A stretch of DNA of 64,000 nucleotides from Dermanyssus gallinae (lineage: Eukaryota > Arthropoda > Arachnida > Mesostigmata > Dermanyssidae), in NCBI GenBank assembly GCA_003439945.1, contig QVRM01002067.1, forward strand, positions 1,672,501-1,736,500, read 5' to 3'. Shown here piece by piece: positions 52,301-59,104 of the stretch; positions within the stretch are counted from its first letter, which is position 1, and the number at the start of each line of letters is the position of its first letter. Under the pieces are notes generated by a model. The model ran no database searches and was not told the DNA's origin. It was given only the letters and a program-made list of their open reading frames with translations. Made by a program: the position numbers and the translations under genes.

Positions 52301-53063
52301 TTTATTTCTAGCGTTGCAAACTTCCGGTCAAAATGATTTTCTGTCTGTTGCAGCAAAATACGAACATGTATTGTTTCCTTTCACCGTAATGTACCGCTTT
52401 CTAGCAGGCCTAACGTAACTACTGATCAATCAAGTGAAAAAAGTTCTCGAGTAAGGCAACAAAAGCCACCGCTGTGTCGCAGTTTTCTTAATACTAGTGC
52501 ATACATTCGCTGTCTTTGCGCCGACGAGCAATCGACGCTGGTGATCGGCAATTATTACATTGCCAGTTTACAATATAAACATACGACGAGAAGCTGAATT
52601 GGTCTAAAGCTTATTTACCGAGCCACGAAGCGCGTCCAACCGATGGCAAAAACCGCATCGTATGTAAACTAACGGAAATATAACGGGACTATCGTGTCAC
52701 CGTTTGCCGACGATACAATTGACGTGTATACACTTAAAAAGTCGAGTAGTGGAACCTGAACCTTTTTAAGGATTTTTCACCTCTATTGAATTCAGAAGTT
52801 CCATTTTTCTGTTAGGTAGTCGATTATTATTTTTCTTGTCTTTATGGATTAACTTTGACCGGGGTCGTGTACACTGTGATGGAAAAAAATTGCCCTTATA
52901 CAGAATCAATGAGTAGGGGCTTGTTAGGTCCGTGATCTCGTTGACATGGTGCTGACGGGTCGTTCTGTTACATTTTAGGATTGGCTTTCCGGTAATGCTG
53001 GTAACCACCTCGATTTCGACTTGTTGGCTTCTATTCACACATGTTGTCCTCGAGTGGAACTAA
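17226..53063 (+). CDS. OCA2-like: OCA2/P-protein-like anion or proton-coupled transporter (15 exons)
   Basis: Fifteen exons with GT-AG junctions and fully compatible phases give 938 codons (coding lengths sum to 2817 nt). Family: P protein of the ArsB/NhaD ion-transporter superfamily; in vertebrates OCA2 acts in melanosome and endolysosomal membranes on chloride and pH. Visible parts: Ser/Gly/Gln-rich N-terminus with acidic dileucine EATPLL at residues 216-221 (human OCA2 has a similar ENTPLL sorting signal); first membrane span about 271-292; large loop with one N-L-S sequon; second span about 432-453; then the transporter core. Core repeat 1 has LDNVTT (D544, N545) and [13 protein letters not shown] from 581; repeat 2 has IDNIPF (D840, N841) and [13 protein letters not shown] from 879. 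The C-terminus HVVLEWN matches the family end. Human OCA2 is 838 residues; the extra length is N-terminal. Exons 1-2 are less certain than 3-15, and a further 5' exon at 3142 is possible. Substrate is inferred from family only. Confidence 0.93.
17900..17989. repeat. (TA)n microsatellite in intron 1
   Basis: TA array of about 90 bp. Confidence 0.97.
18050..18233 (+). CDS. OCA2-like: OCA2-like exon 2
   Basis: Acceptor GCTAG at 18045-18049, donor GTAAGC at 18234. Enters in phase 1 and leaves in phase 2, matching exons 1 and 3. Encodes a glycine-rich segment followed by [13 protein letters not shown]. There is little conservation to test it against, so support is the splice phase and composition. 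Confidence 0.6.
18314..18500 (+). mobile_element. tRNA-like SINE candidate in intron 2
   Basis: A-box-like AGTGGCTTAGTCGC near 18321 and B-box-like GGGTTCAAGTTTCCC at 18370-18384 are spaced as in a tRNA. The sequence does not fold into an obvious intact tRNA and continues into unrelated sequence, suggesting a tRNA-derived SINE of a family different from S1. The 3' end is not defined. Confidence 0.45.
18605..18920 (+). pseudogene. LINE reverse-transcriptase relic in intron 2
   Basis: Reading with one frameshift, [20 protein letters not shown] resembles the conserved G-x-PQG-x-x-L-x-P-x-LF-x-LYIN-D-L segment, followed by [18 protein letters not shown], an altered catalytic YADD block (Asp to Ser at the second position), then a K-I-N-x-x-KS segment. 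A Jockey or CR1-type element is plausible. Confidence 0.55.
20536..20886 (-). mobile_element. LINE A (R2-like) 5'-truncated copy between TA tracts
   Basis: Minus-strand copy of the last ~350 bp of LINE A, including the end of the endonuclease domain and the 3' UTR. A short (TA)4-5 tract abuts the 3' terminus (20530) and a 38-bp (TA)n array abuts the 5' truncation point (20887). The 15-bp inverted repeat at 20785-20799 and 20833-20847 is intact. Confidence 0.9.
20889..20926. repeat. (TA)n microsatellite
   Basis: TA array of about 38 bp at the truncated end of the LINE A copy. Confidence 0.97.
20938..21680 (+). pseudogene. Possible degraded LINE reverse transcriptase
   Basis: Fragments of + strand translation around 21380-21490 ([20 protein letters not shown], then LLFSAPL) resemble the reverse-transcriptase segment with consensus T-x-GVxQGDxLSPLLF, with many substitutions. 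No catalytic YADD was found. Tentative. Confidence 0.3.
22840..23232 (-). pseudogene. LINE B relic (C-terminal region)
   Basis: Nucleotide-level match in the same orientation to the minus-strand LINE B copy (46710-47150). Shared blocks are CGACCGTCGAAGGGGCTAA (CGACCATTGAAGGGGCTAA in the other copy), GGTCTCGAATGTCCC and GAGTGGCGTGC. Frameshifts throughout and a deletion in the middle. Confidence 0.75.
23560..23920 (-). pseudogene. Mariner-like transposase relic, a different lineage
   Basis: A 96-codon minus frame reads [20 protein letters not shown], then [15 protein letters not shown], then [16 protein letters not shown], the segment around the second catalytic Asp. The QQDGAxAHTS form differs from the HHDNAPAHTS form of the intact mariner at 9463, so this is a separate lineage. 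The frame extends as [11 protein letters not shown], then similarity ends. Confidence 0.75.
23921..26830. other. Intron 2 sequence with nothing recognisable
   Basis: Small (TA)n at about 24497-24522, a CATG/CATA-rich simple stretch at about 24760-24800, and short ORFs without family signature. Confidence 0.45.
26831..26884. repeat. Compound (TA)n-(GA)n microsatellite
   Basis: About 31 bp of TA followed directly by about 23 bp of GA. Confidence 0.97.
27269..27558 (+). CDS. OCA2-like: OCA2-like exon 3 (acidic dileucine motif)
   Basis: Acceptor CTGCAG ends at 27268, donor GTACGC at 27559. Gln-rich and polar, ending [20 protein letters not shown] fits the [DE]xxxL[LI] sorting signal and parallels the N-terminal motif of human OCA2. 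Enters phase 2, leaves phase 1. Confidence 0.85.
27655..28802. mobile_element. Foldback element: ~500-bp inverted arms
   Basis: The left arm (27655 to about 28150) and the reverse complement of the right arm (28802 to about 28318) are homologous along their whole length, at roughly 80-85% by eye. Shared blocks in order include TGGGTCAT, GAGGTTTGGTAGAA, CGGCAAGAAAAT, ACGTCTTGTTTAG, GTAGTTATTCTGCC, TTTGCGGGAGAACC, GTCGATATGTT, CAATTTCGTGCCAAAG-like and TACGTAGTT. Both ends adjoin (TA)n. No transposase is encoded in the arms. The ~165-bp loop carries an additional copy of the terminal block (see findings). Confidence 0.85.
28803..28920. repeat. Compound TA repeat with a duplicated internal block
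   Basis: (TA)n interrupted twice by the same block, AAATATAAATATGTATG with TATGTA following, at about 28819-28841 and 28879-28901. Confidence 0.9.
28945..29132 (+). CDS. OCA2-like: OCA2-like exon 4 (first membrane span)
   Basis: Acceptor TTTTAG ends at 28944, donor GTAAGT at 29133. Ser-rich, then an amphipathic lead (LKHWANMFK) into the first hydrophobic span ([12 protein letters not shown]). Phase 1 in, phase 0 out. Confidence 0.9.
29560..29690 (+). mobile_element. Possible tRNA-like SINE in intron 4
   Basis: B-box-like GGGGTCGAGTCCCA at 29597-29610, preceded by a tRNA-anticodon-arm-like GCGGCGTAACATCC. The A-box candidate (TAGTGGGTATGG) is weak. No second copy in the window. Confidence 0.35.
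29951..30198 (+). CDS. OCA2-like: OCA2-like exon 5 (extracytosolic loop)
   Basis: Acceptor TTGCAG ends at 29950, donor GTAAGT at 30199. Completes the first membrane span (VVMSFI), then a soluble loop segment with an N-L-S sequon. Phase 0 in, phase 2 out. Confidence 0.9.
30455..30732 (+). CDS. OCA2-like: OCA2-like exon 6 (loop and second span)
   Basis: Acceptor TTCGCAG ends at 30454, donor GTGAGC at 30733. End of the loop, then a hydrophobic span [18 protein letters not shown] and the family-conserved HRTLAAMLG. Confidence 0.95.
30924..31025 (+). CDS. OCA2-like: OCA2-like exon 7
   Basis: Short exon: acceptor TTGCAG ends at 30923, donor GTGTGT at 31026. Reads [18 protein letters not shown] then [14 protein letters not shown], closely matching the human OCA2 GDRPSL and ETLALLFG segment. 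Confidence 0.95.
31883..31938. repeat. GGT/AGT triplet-rich simple sequence in intron 7
   Basis: Imperfect GGT, GTA and AGT triplets ending in a pure (AGT)n run; an ACAACA-rich tract lies about 130 bp upstream. The ORF across it encodes only Gly/Ser/Arg low complexity. Confidence 0.85.
32124..32161. repeat. (TA)n microsatellite in intron 7
   Basis: TA array of about 38 bp. Confidence 0.97.
32345..32424. repeat. (TA)n microsatellite in intron 7
   Basis: TA array of about 80 bp. The 185 bp between this array and the one at 32124 is GC-rich unique sequence of unknown origin, possibly another insertion between TA tracts. Confidence 0.97.
32634..32820 (+). CDS. OCA2-like: OCA2-like exon 8 (core repeat 1, LDNVTT)
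   Basis: Acceptor GTGTAG ends at 32633, donor GTACGT at 32821. Contains [15 protein letters not shown] and [18 protein letters not shown], all hallmark OCA2 segments; the Asp-Asn pair is residue 544-545. Confidence 0.97.
32848..32885. repeat. (TA)n microsatellite in intron 8
   Basis: TA array of about 38 bp shortly after the exon 8 donor. Confidence 0.97.
33000..36637. other. Intron 8 sequence with nothing confidently assigned
   Basis: A duplicated phrase, AAGCGGACGTTTCAATAAAGG at 32498 and AAACGGACGTTCCAATAAGGG at 33085, with matching downstream GATCATGG-GTCACG text, shows an old local duplication of ~90 bp. From 35200 to 36000 the minus strand carries several ORFs of 60-77 codons whose origin I cannot identify. 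Confidence 0.45.
36638..36675. repeat. (TA)n microsatellite
   Basis: TA array of about 38 bp abutting the truncated 5' end of a LINE A copy. Confidence 0.97.
36676..36797 (+). mobile_element. LINE A 3'-UTR fragment next to (TA)n
   Basis: The last ~120 bp of LINE A in + orientation, from CGGACAACTGATTCTT through CGTGACACCTTTTTACC to the terminus CAATATTTTCTATATA. (TA)n lies directly on the 5' side and a short (TA)4 on the 3' side. Confidence 0.9.
37630..37766 (+). CDS. OCA2-like: OCA2-like exon 9 ([13 protein letters not shown] loop)
   Basis: Acceptor CTTTCAG ends at 37629, donor GTACGT at 37767. [13 protein letters not shown] then [20 protein letters not shown]; this glycine/proline loop is the most conserved part of the family and is equivalent to human GGAATAIGDPPNV. 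Confidence 0.97.
38040..38350 (-). pseudogene. Mariner-like transposase relic (third lineage)
   Basis: The minus strand reads [20 protein letters not shown], then [18 protein letters not shown], resembling the SDEAHFHLNGYVNKQNCR and HEKPLHxxKVTVW block around the first catalytic Asp in a common arthropod transposase lineage. Asp is changed to Glu (SDE to SEE). Flanking parts are too degraded to follow. Confidence 0.6.
38399..38470. repeat. (TA)n microsatellite in intron 9
   Basis: TA array of about 72 bp. It lies ~880 bp upstream of the LINE A start codon and could mark that element's 5' insertion junction, though this is unproven. Confidence 0.97.
39352..42619 (+). pseudogene. R2-like ORF, broken by three frameshifts and a stop
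   Basis: Segments: 39352-39750 (zinc fingers), 39734-40030 (Myb-like), 40030-40905 (linker and start of reverse transcriptase, with [10 protein letters not shown] and [17 protein letters not shown]), a TAG at 40906, 40909-41890 ([20 protein letters not shown] and catalytic [14 protein letters not shown]), then a shift to 41890-42619 (thumb, zinc knuckle, endonuclease). Frameshifts lie near 39740, near 40030 in a TTATTATAT run, and near 41890. Because the domains are otherwise continuous, the copy is old enough to be dead but recent enough to read. Confidence 0.9.
42401..42463 (+). other. Conserved 15-bp inverted repeat in LINE A
   Basis: CCTCGCAGATTCGGA at 42401-42415 pairs perfectly with TCCGAATCTGCGAGG at 42449-42463 across a 33-nt loop. 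It lies inside the C-terminal coding region, about 160 bases before the stop. The same stem is perfect at 43305-43367 and at 20785-20847. It could form an RNA stem near the 3' end of the transcript. Confidence 0.85.
42711..42734. repeat. (TA)n at the LINE A 3' junction
   Basis: TA array of about 24 bp immediately following the 3' terminus TTTTC of LINE A. Confidence 0.95.
43009..43177. repeat. Direct repeat, left copy (169 bp)
   Basis: From GCGTAACCCTATAATGAATT to ATAACAGCTAAGCC. The near-identical right copy is 43473-43641, and a LINE A fragment lies between them. Confidence 0.9.
43178..43472 (+). mobile_element. LINE A fragment truncated at both ends
   Basis: 295 bp matching LINE A from the endonuclease segment (CCGAGGTCTGAGTTTTAGATG) to just before the stop codon (GTCCATAAGAG). 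Unlike the other copies it lacks the 3' UTR, so it did not arise by ordinary target-primed reverse transcription from the 3' end. It has its own perfect 15-bp inverted repeat at 43305-43319 and 43353-43367. Confidence 0.9.
43473..43641. repeat. Direct repeat, right copy (169 bp)
   Basis: Right copy of the repeat at 43009-43177, same length, differing at only a few positions. Confidence 0.9.
44665..44795 (+). CDS. OCA2-like: OCA2-like exon 10
   Basis: Acceptor TTTTCAG ends at 44664, donor GTGCGC at 44796. [19 protein letters not shown] aligns with the human GLDFAGFTAHMF segment, then a short span and a basic YLRLYYRDD turn. Phase 1 in, phase 0 out. Confidence 0.95.
45371..45454. repeat. 84-bp dispersed repeat, copy 1
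   Basis: AAAAAACGACCACCAGCCTA through CACTACTGCGC, matched at 49094-49177 in the same orientation with few differences. No coding potential recognised. Confidence 0.8.
45708..46017 (+). CDS. OCA2-like: OCA2-like exon 11 (cytosolic helical linker)
   Basis: Acceptor CTTGCAG ends at 45707, donor GTACGT at 46018. Starts [19 protein letters not shown], like human VELKHEIHVW, then a Lys-rich helical linker between the two core repeats, ending in a hydrophobic span ([18 protein letters not shown]). Confidence 0.96.
46101..46352. repeat. Long compound (TA)n/(CATATG)-type array
   Basis: About 250 bp of TA repeats interrupted by CATATGTA and TATGTA units. Longest microsatellite in the window; it follows exon 11 and precedes LINE B. 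Confidence 0.97.
46390..48462 (-). mobile_element. LINE B: non-LTR retrotransposon, 5'-truncated
   Basis: Minus-strand element whose 5' edge (48462) directly abuts (TA)n. Read with several frameshifts it gives a reverse transcriptase: [16 protein letters not shown], then [55 protein letters not shown] and the catalytic [12 protein letters not shown] (YLDD form). The C-terminal part has a [17 protein letters not shown] zinc knuckle, then [20 protein letters not shown] and [14 protein letters not shown], a likely restriction-like endonuclease. The clade is not assigned; it is clearly distinct from LINE A (YLDD versus FADD). Confidence 0.9.
47228..47277. other. Sharp hairpin at a LINE B frameshift
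   Basis: GTTCATGCTTCTCCGC at 47235-47250 pairs perfectly with GCGGAGAAGCATGAAC at 47255-47270 around a 4-nt loop; CTCCTG and CAGGAG extend the stem outward with one mismatch. The LINE B frame switches at this point. Confidence 0.9.
48462..48484. repeat. (TA)n at the LINE B 5' junction
   Basis: TA array of about 23 bp directly joined to the truncated 5' end of LINE B. Confidence 0.95.
49094..49177. repeat. 84-bp dispersed repeat, copy 2
   Basis: Copy of 45371-45454; both lie in introns of the OCA2-like gene, 3.7 kb apart and in the same orientation. Confidence 0.8.
49560..49990 (+). pseudogene. Mariner-like transposase relic ([10 protein letters not shown] lineage)
   Basis: Reads [20 protein letters not shown], then AAIRAQLD and, after frameshifts, segments equivalent to WPPRSPDLTPLDFFLWG and HLKSLVY. 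The second catalytic Asp is visible. It is likely the same broad lineage as the relic at 38040. Confidence 0.65.
50370..50523 (+). CDS. OCA2-like: OCA2-like exon 12
   Basis: Acceptor TGTACAG ends at 50369, donor GTACGT at 50524. [17 protein letters not shown] then [20 protein letters not shown], almost the same as human [16 protein letters not shown] and [19 protein letters not shown]. Confidence 0.97.
51202..51362 (+). CDS. OCA2-like: OCA2-like exon 13 (core repeat 2, IDNIPF)
   Basis: Acceptor ATGGCAG ends at 51201, donor GTAAGT at 51363. [20 protein letters not shown], then a span with [18 protein letters not shown]840-N841 mirror D544-N545 of repeat 1. Confidence 0.97.
51440..51790 (+). 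pseudogene. Mariner transposase relic in intron 13
   Basis: Reads [18 protein letters not shown], then a second helix-turn-helix [15 protein letters not shown] and [10 protein letters not shown], equivalent to the N-terminal DNA-binding region. Stops are numerous and the catalytic part is unrecognisable. Confidence 0.6.
52120..52285 (+). CDS. OCA2-like: OCA2-like exon 14 ([13 protein letters not shown] loop)
   Basis: Acceptor GATATAG ends at 52119, donor GTACGT at 52286. [20 protein letters not shown] is essentially identical to human OCA2 and is the repeat-2 equivalent of the exon 9 loop. Phase 1 in, phase 2 out. Confidence 0.97.
52979..53063 (+). CDS. OCA2-like: OCA2-like exon 15 (C-terminus)
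   Basis: Acceptor CATTTTAG ends at 52978, stop TAA at 53061-53063. Begins [19 protein letters not shown] and ends HVVLEWN, like human GFPMMVV and HVVVGWN. No longer ORF marks this exon, so it was found from the expected phase and family end. Confidence 0.95.
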
Positions 53064-55799
53064 CCTAGACTGGGGACAGCGCGCCGGCGACCTTCAAGCG
53101 AATTCTACTCGGTAACAAATTTATACCGAATTTTGCCGAAGTAGTGATTATAGCGATGAAATACGATCAGAACCATCAAAAACAAAACAATTCAATTTTA
53201 TTCGGTTACTCAGCCGATTAAAATGGATTCCAATAACAGAAGGATGGCGAAGACTTGGCACAAATAGGAATAAAGAGCAGAAAAAGCAGAAGCATGATTA
53301 AAAACGGATCAAGGCAACAAAAAACCGCACTTCAAATAGATGCATGCAGAGATGCAGTCATGCATATGGCAGTAATGTGTGGGATGCCAACATTTTCTAA
53401 CTTGTACCTCTTACATGACCCGTTTCGCTTAGACTGTCTCTTGATATTGTGTTGCGTGGAAGGCATGTACGCAACTCAAATATTTAATTTGGAACGTAAG
53501 GACTGACTGGAGCTCAAGGAAATTGGATTAGCGGGAGCCTTGACATTTTTCTCCATATTTCACTGCGGCGGCCAGGATTTGTAAATGTTGTTATTGACCC
53601 AAGCAGGTCGTAATGGAGGAGGTAGTCGTGCTTGTTTGTAAGCCAATTTCGAGCTAAAAAAAGGACAACGAAACTTGCAACTTACCACTACTTTGGCACT
53701 TTTGAGGGTCTTTATTGGGAGACGATATTATTTTTGAGTGGCGTACGCACACAGAAACGTGCAAACTGTGGGCACGCGTATACATTTGCGATGTATTTGT
53801 ATGCGTAAAGGAACTGACAGTGTTAGGCAGATAGCTCGCTCTGCGCAGATTGCAAACTGACTTTTAGAGGACTACAAACGCAGGCGATCTGTTTGTGCTC
53901 AAGTGGATTGCAGTTTACCCTGTTTTTTAATTTGTTGTCATAATCTCGAAACAAGGGGGAAATGTAGGGAGGCAGACGCATATAAATATATATATAAATA
54001 AACGAGACTCTTCCCAAGAGAGTGGAAGAGTGCCCAAAAATGCTAATAGAAACAGTGCACATGACGATGGTATGTTGTTCAGCGAATCCCTATCGCTACG
54101 TCGTTTCATGGCAAACAATGAGGTACATATGAAACACATTGTTCGTTGCTGTAAATAACAATAAACATTATACGTTCGTAACTAGCTCAATCGTGTACCG
54201 ATATATTAATTGTGTATGTTTATGAAGGAAGCAATAAAGAATAGCTAGACGACACAAAGACGTCTATGTATAAACTTCAGCGTAAATTATTTGGTTTATC
54301 ATAGACAGACGCGTGATTACCTCCTTTATTACTTCACCATATTTGTGTGCGGTACGATAATGTAATATAACACGATTTTGTTATAGTAATAGAGAAACAT
54401 AGTAAACGTAAACGCATGCATGCTGAATATATACACACACGCGTTGTCTACGATAATATACTTAGGTATGCGTATTGTAAAAAACAAATTTGACTCCTGT
54501 CTTAGCTTGAACTGTTGTCCGCTTTAAACAATATATTTATTTCAAATGTTTCTTACATGGTTTTTAGGTATACAGCACACACACACCGAAGAAACTTCAA
54601 TCGAGCTCAGTTGAAAACCGTTTCTCTTAGGGATAAAACTTTTAAATCGTTTATATCCTCATGGTCGAGAAAGCTGGTGATTAGTTAATATTATCGTGCC
54701 TATATTTCATAACGGAACGACGCTCTCCGCAGGGATAGCGTTTTGCATTGTTTGTCATTCTTAGGACATAACACTAAACCAGTCATGCCGCAGCATATTA
54801 TGAACATTACTATTAACTAAATCACTAAATTGCAGGCAAATGACAATACTCCACACATTAATGTAAAGGTTTATTCTGCATAAAATAACGAAAAAAACTC
54901 GCAGACTTAACTGTTTAGATGTGATGATAGAATAAGCCAAGTTCAAAAATCACAAGCGATCCCTTGCGAACGCCACAGATGCAAAGCCAAATAATGATTC
55001 AATTGTGTTTGCCCATATTTAAAAATGATGTATTTTGTGCATCAATACCTTTCATTTCTTTACACCAACCAGCGAAAGCATCTACGCTAACAGTAACCGC
55101 CGTAGGTAGAATTCTGAATTTCGATTCATATTAGTTTTCTCCAAAAGTTTGTCGGCAGCTGAGCCACGTGCAACAGGTATTCAGTTCTCCAATTGTGATT
55201 TCAATACCTTCTTATCAACAAACGTTTTAATAATTTTACGAACGTATGTTTGCTCGTGGTCCACCTGCATGAAAATGTGTCATTCGCGCCGCTGAGAATA
55301 ACGACCACAGCAAACATTTTCTCCGATGTGCTCCTACTAGCTCAAGTTTCTTTAACATTACAGCTTATTATTGCGCGTTCCTAAAAAACAAGCACATTGA
55401 TTTAGACGTTACGTGTACTGCTATCTATATGTTAGACTTTCGGGGGGTAACCCTCTGTCGAAGAAATGCCACGGAATTCCGAGCCTGGGAGGTAATAGGA
55501 AGCAATATGAAATTAGTAGGTTTACGGGTCCCATAATCATCCCTGATAGCTTCCAGCAATGCATCATGTATCCAAAAACGTTCCCTAAAAAATAACAAAA
55601 AGAGAACTACCCTCGTGCCAAGAGGGATCCCTGTGATTCGGATTACATCGGCTGAATTGGGGCGGCAAACGTCTTAGACGGGTGCGGACATCGACCCGGA
55701 TACGGACATCAGAAGCCTCCGTAGGCTATCTCTGGGGCAACGCGTATTAAGCAACAGAAGGGCGAATCATTAGTCGCCTTTTGCAGCACCGATATTGAC
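53064..55799. other. 3' flank of the OCA2-like gene, no further gene recognised
   Basis: AT-rich sequence with no convincing protein family. Includes the likely short 3' UTR. Minor TA/AC-rich patches only. Confidence 0.45.
53269..53274 (+). promoter_or_regulatory. Possible polyadenylation signal of the OCA2-like gene
   Basis: AATAAA 206 bases after the stop codon, the first canonical hexamer found downstream. The cleavage site is not shown. Confidence 0.35.
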
Positions 55800-56290
55800 A
55801 GAGGGGTACCCCGCAATCCTGCGTATGCCCAGAAGTCTTGCCGTATCCAAAACATTTCTACTTTGTGCACCTGTTCTCAGCCACCTTTTTGTTCAGGTAA
55901 TGGGAAAGCAATCGCGCCAGATGTGGGATATTCTTTCGCCGGAGCGTCTGCGTAACTATTTTCCAGAAAATACTATCGAACGCATTTTTTTTACATCCAA
56001 CAACACCACCAAGTGACCAGGAACAAATCTCTGGATTTCCGAGTGGACTCTTTGATAAGCTTACCCGTACGAAAAAGCTTTGTAAAGACCCTTGCCACGA
56101 GTAAAGACGAGAGAGGAATTTCGCCTCTTCTAGCGGTCTTCCATCTAAGCCTGGCGCCTTTACAACCTTTATCCTGTCCACAGGAGCCATAATTTCGCCC
56201 GGAAAGACCTCGGAGTTAATCACCTGAAGTTTCCCTTTTCTCGAGATGCTCGCTCGTTGCTTCGCTCACCTTGGCCTTGACGATTGTGTA
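55800..56290 (-). pseudogene. R1-type LINE reverse-transcriptase relic
   Basis: The minus strand carries KVVKAPGLDGRP, equivalent to the KAPGxDG motif, and FDSIFWKIVTQTLRRKNIP then LARLLSHYLNKKVAENRC, equivalent to the AFN-S-W and SYL-x-R-V segment of R1-type reverse transcriptases. A deletion separates the two motifs and the YADD block is missing. Confidence 0.65.
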
Positions 56291-57567
56291 CGGCTTGCCC
56301 TAAGGACCCGAGTCCACCGGCTCGCGCCGACAAGCTTCCCTGCTTTTGCTGATCTTTCTTTGCAGGCAGCCGTCCTAGTTAGCTAAATTGCAAAGATTTA
56401 TAATACTATATTTTGCTGTCAGACTTTTCCGACTACTATTTCTTAGTGTGACGCGCTTTAAGCAAAACTTAGGAAGAAGAAAAATGTGCAATTTGTTAAG
56501 AGTTCACATACCAGAGGCTTACCGTCTCGTTGTTCGGATCAAATTTTCGGAAATACATGTAGGAGAAGCCCGCAAAAGCTATCACAGCAACGGCGGCATT
56601 AAATAACAATCAGTCGATGTCCGCTCACATTGCGATGGCATTAATTGATAAAAAATATTTTTATAAAGTATACATATTACTTGCTACCTGCGGTATATTA
56701 ACCTAAGAGACAAGTTTATTAAAGAAGAATTTGGCTTAACAAACATATGTAGGAATATAATAGCGCAATAGGACCGTCGTTGAAAGCGAAGTTACAAATG
56801 CAATAGGGTTTGAATGTTTTCCTATTTCATTATCTAGCGTTTATTAGCAAGTAATTTTTATTGTCAGACTAACAAATGTACGTGGACTCCACATTGTATA
56901 CGCCCGGTAGATTTCACGCACGGCATTTACCCGGAGCTATCGTCGATATTGTGCTTTACTCTAGCAGTCGCTTCCATTTTCACCAAGTCTTGGCCACTCT
57001 TGCAAATTTCGCAACAGATACTTCGCCTGAGATAAATATTTCCAAGATGTTGGCATATCTTGTAAATTTCGAGATGCATAAATCAAATATTTGGCCTTAG
57101 GACTTAAGCCAAGCGGCACTCCGTTCTACAGACATATAGAAGAAAGGGTCTGTATTGCGCTAATCGCCATTTACTCAACTAATAATCCGCAACTCCTCTA
57201 ACTACAGGCAGCTTGAAAATGATTTGACCTGAAAGTAGTTCTTACAGCAGGCTGTGCAATTCAGCTCGCTTTCCTTTGGAACAAGTAGTACTGGAAGTCG
57301 CCATGACCTGTCAGGATCTACCCCGTATGCAGTGATCAGCTGCCTTTTGGGTACCAGGAGACCTTTCCAGCGAAATCTGCTGCAGAACAAGGGCTGCTGC
57401 TGCGCTAATCAGCGGGTAAGAGGTAATCTTGAAAGCTCTGATTCTCAAAGCCCGACGCAGGAGTACAGGCCTGGTGTCATCCGGCGCACGTGATTAATAA
57501 ATATATATATATATATATATAGTAACAAGGAATATATGGAAGGCCATGTATGTGCCAGGATTGACCT

Positions 57568-57810
57568 TTGTTAATGTCTCTCTGCGTCCACAGCGCGAAG
57601 TTGGGAAAGAAGTTAGAAACAATACAAAGAGAAGTAATAAGATTTACACTGGGTTGCCGTTTTAATTGCGCCAGGAAGTTTCTTGAGGCGCAAAGGGGGA
57701 TGCCAAAGTTTATACTAAGGGAAGTTCAAAGTAAGCTAAGGTTTAATATTAGGATTAATACTGTCACAAATAAAAGATGGATAAAAGCAGCTGGTGAAGA
57801 CGGCACGTAA
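57568..57810 (+). pseudogene. LINE C-terminal relic
   Basis: An 80-codon frame includes LGKKLETIQREVIRFTLGCR, then FLEAQRGMPKFILREVQSKL, the post-reverse-transcriptase thumb-like pattern (L-E-x-IQR-x-x-R-x-x-LG, then E-x-G-x-P). No reverse-transcriptase core precedes it. A short (TA)n lies at about 57504-57522. Confidence 0.5.
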
Positions 57811-58399
57811 GATAAAAGCGAAGTGATTTGCAGAGTAGAGTTTGCAGCTAGGGAGATTACGTATAATAGTCAGCAATAAGCAAGAGCGAGGGTATCGGAG
57901 AAAAGAGTAAAAGTAAAAATAAGGGCAAGGGATTAAGTCAATCGAACACTTTGCTAATGTACAGTATTTGGGGGAGGGGGGATATAGACCTGTCGGAGGC
58001 CTTAGCTTTAAGACCAAATGTTAGAAAGGACCTCGTCGGTATTACAAAAAAAGAGGTTGTCTTAATGTAAAGCAAATACTTAGTAGGTATTGAAGGATAC
58101 ATTGATTATATGGATGCCTAGGTAACATATATGCTACCGCTCTAAGCGCCCCTGATATAAAAAAGGTGACATGTATATTTAGGTACACATGCCTAGCAAA
58201 TAAAAAAATATATATATATACATAAATATATATATATATATATATACAACCGTGGGAATTTATTAAAATCTCAGAATAAAGGAATCGCAAGCCAGCTTCC
58301 AGGCGGCATTGATTTTGGGTTGTACATGGCTGAGTTTTGGCCTGGATGTTGGTTCTCAAACGAATGTTAGTAGTATTTATCTACTAAAAAAAAATATCA

Positions 58400-59010
58400 C
58401 TGCTTGCTCGGGCCGTTTACGCAAGCGAGTAGATGTGTGTATGTCAAATCTATCTTACAATTCAACAATACAATAAAACAAGTACCACGGAGATCCCTGT
58501 TTATGTACCTTATCTTGTTGACGAGTGCGATCCTCTGGTCCTCTAGGCCAAGGAGGAGGGCGGTGCAGTTCCTTGGTCTCACCAGAAGAGTGGCCTGGTT
58601 CTTAGTAGGGGCAAAAGCAACCGCCGACGTCTGTATCCAGTAGGCGACACCTGAGAGTGCTGCTTGCGCACAGCTTTGCAGCAGGTCCTATGTCTGGTCC
58701 TGGACAGTGAGGACAAGGTCGTCGGCATAGACCTGTAGCGCCGATAGCTGAGTGGCCCTATAGAAATCCGTGCTAGGCATCTGACATTATGGCAGTGGGC
58801 CCAAAGACGTGCCTTTGCGATGGACTCAAATGCTTTTGCCACGGAGCTGCTAAGTAGGCAGATAGGGCAGTAGGAGCCAGGGCCCTTGGGCATGAGAACA
58901 AGGCCTGCGGCCCTCCACACGCCAGGGACTGAGCCCGACTGGAGCATCCCCGTCGGTGCTGTCGCTACTCCTTCTGGAAGTTCCTTCTTCAGCATAGTAA
59001 CTGAAGATAT
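58400..59010 (-). pseudogene. R1-type LINE reverse-transcriptase relic with YADD
   Basis: The minus strand reads VPGVWRAAGLVLMPKGPGSY, CPICLLSSSVAKAFESIAKA and, in a second frame near 58710, ALQVYADDLVLTVQDQT with the catalytic YADD intact. Spacing is shorter than a whole domain, so internal sequence is deleted. Confidence 0.75.
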
Positions 59011-59104
59011 CGGGACACCGTTTAAGCTCGGCTACTTTCTCTGCTTAAGTCGTGCCGCACACCTCTTGCAGAGTGGGAGGTCCATGTCATTTTCCCCTGG
59101 GGAC

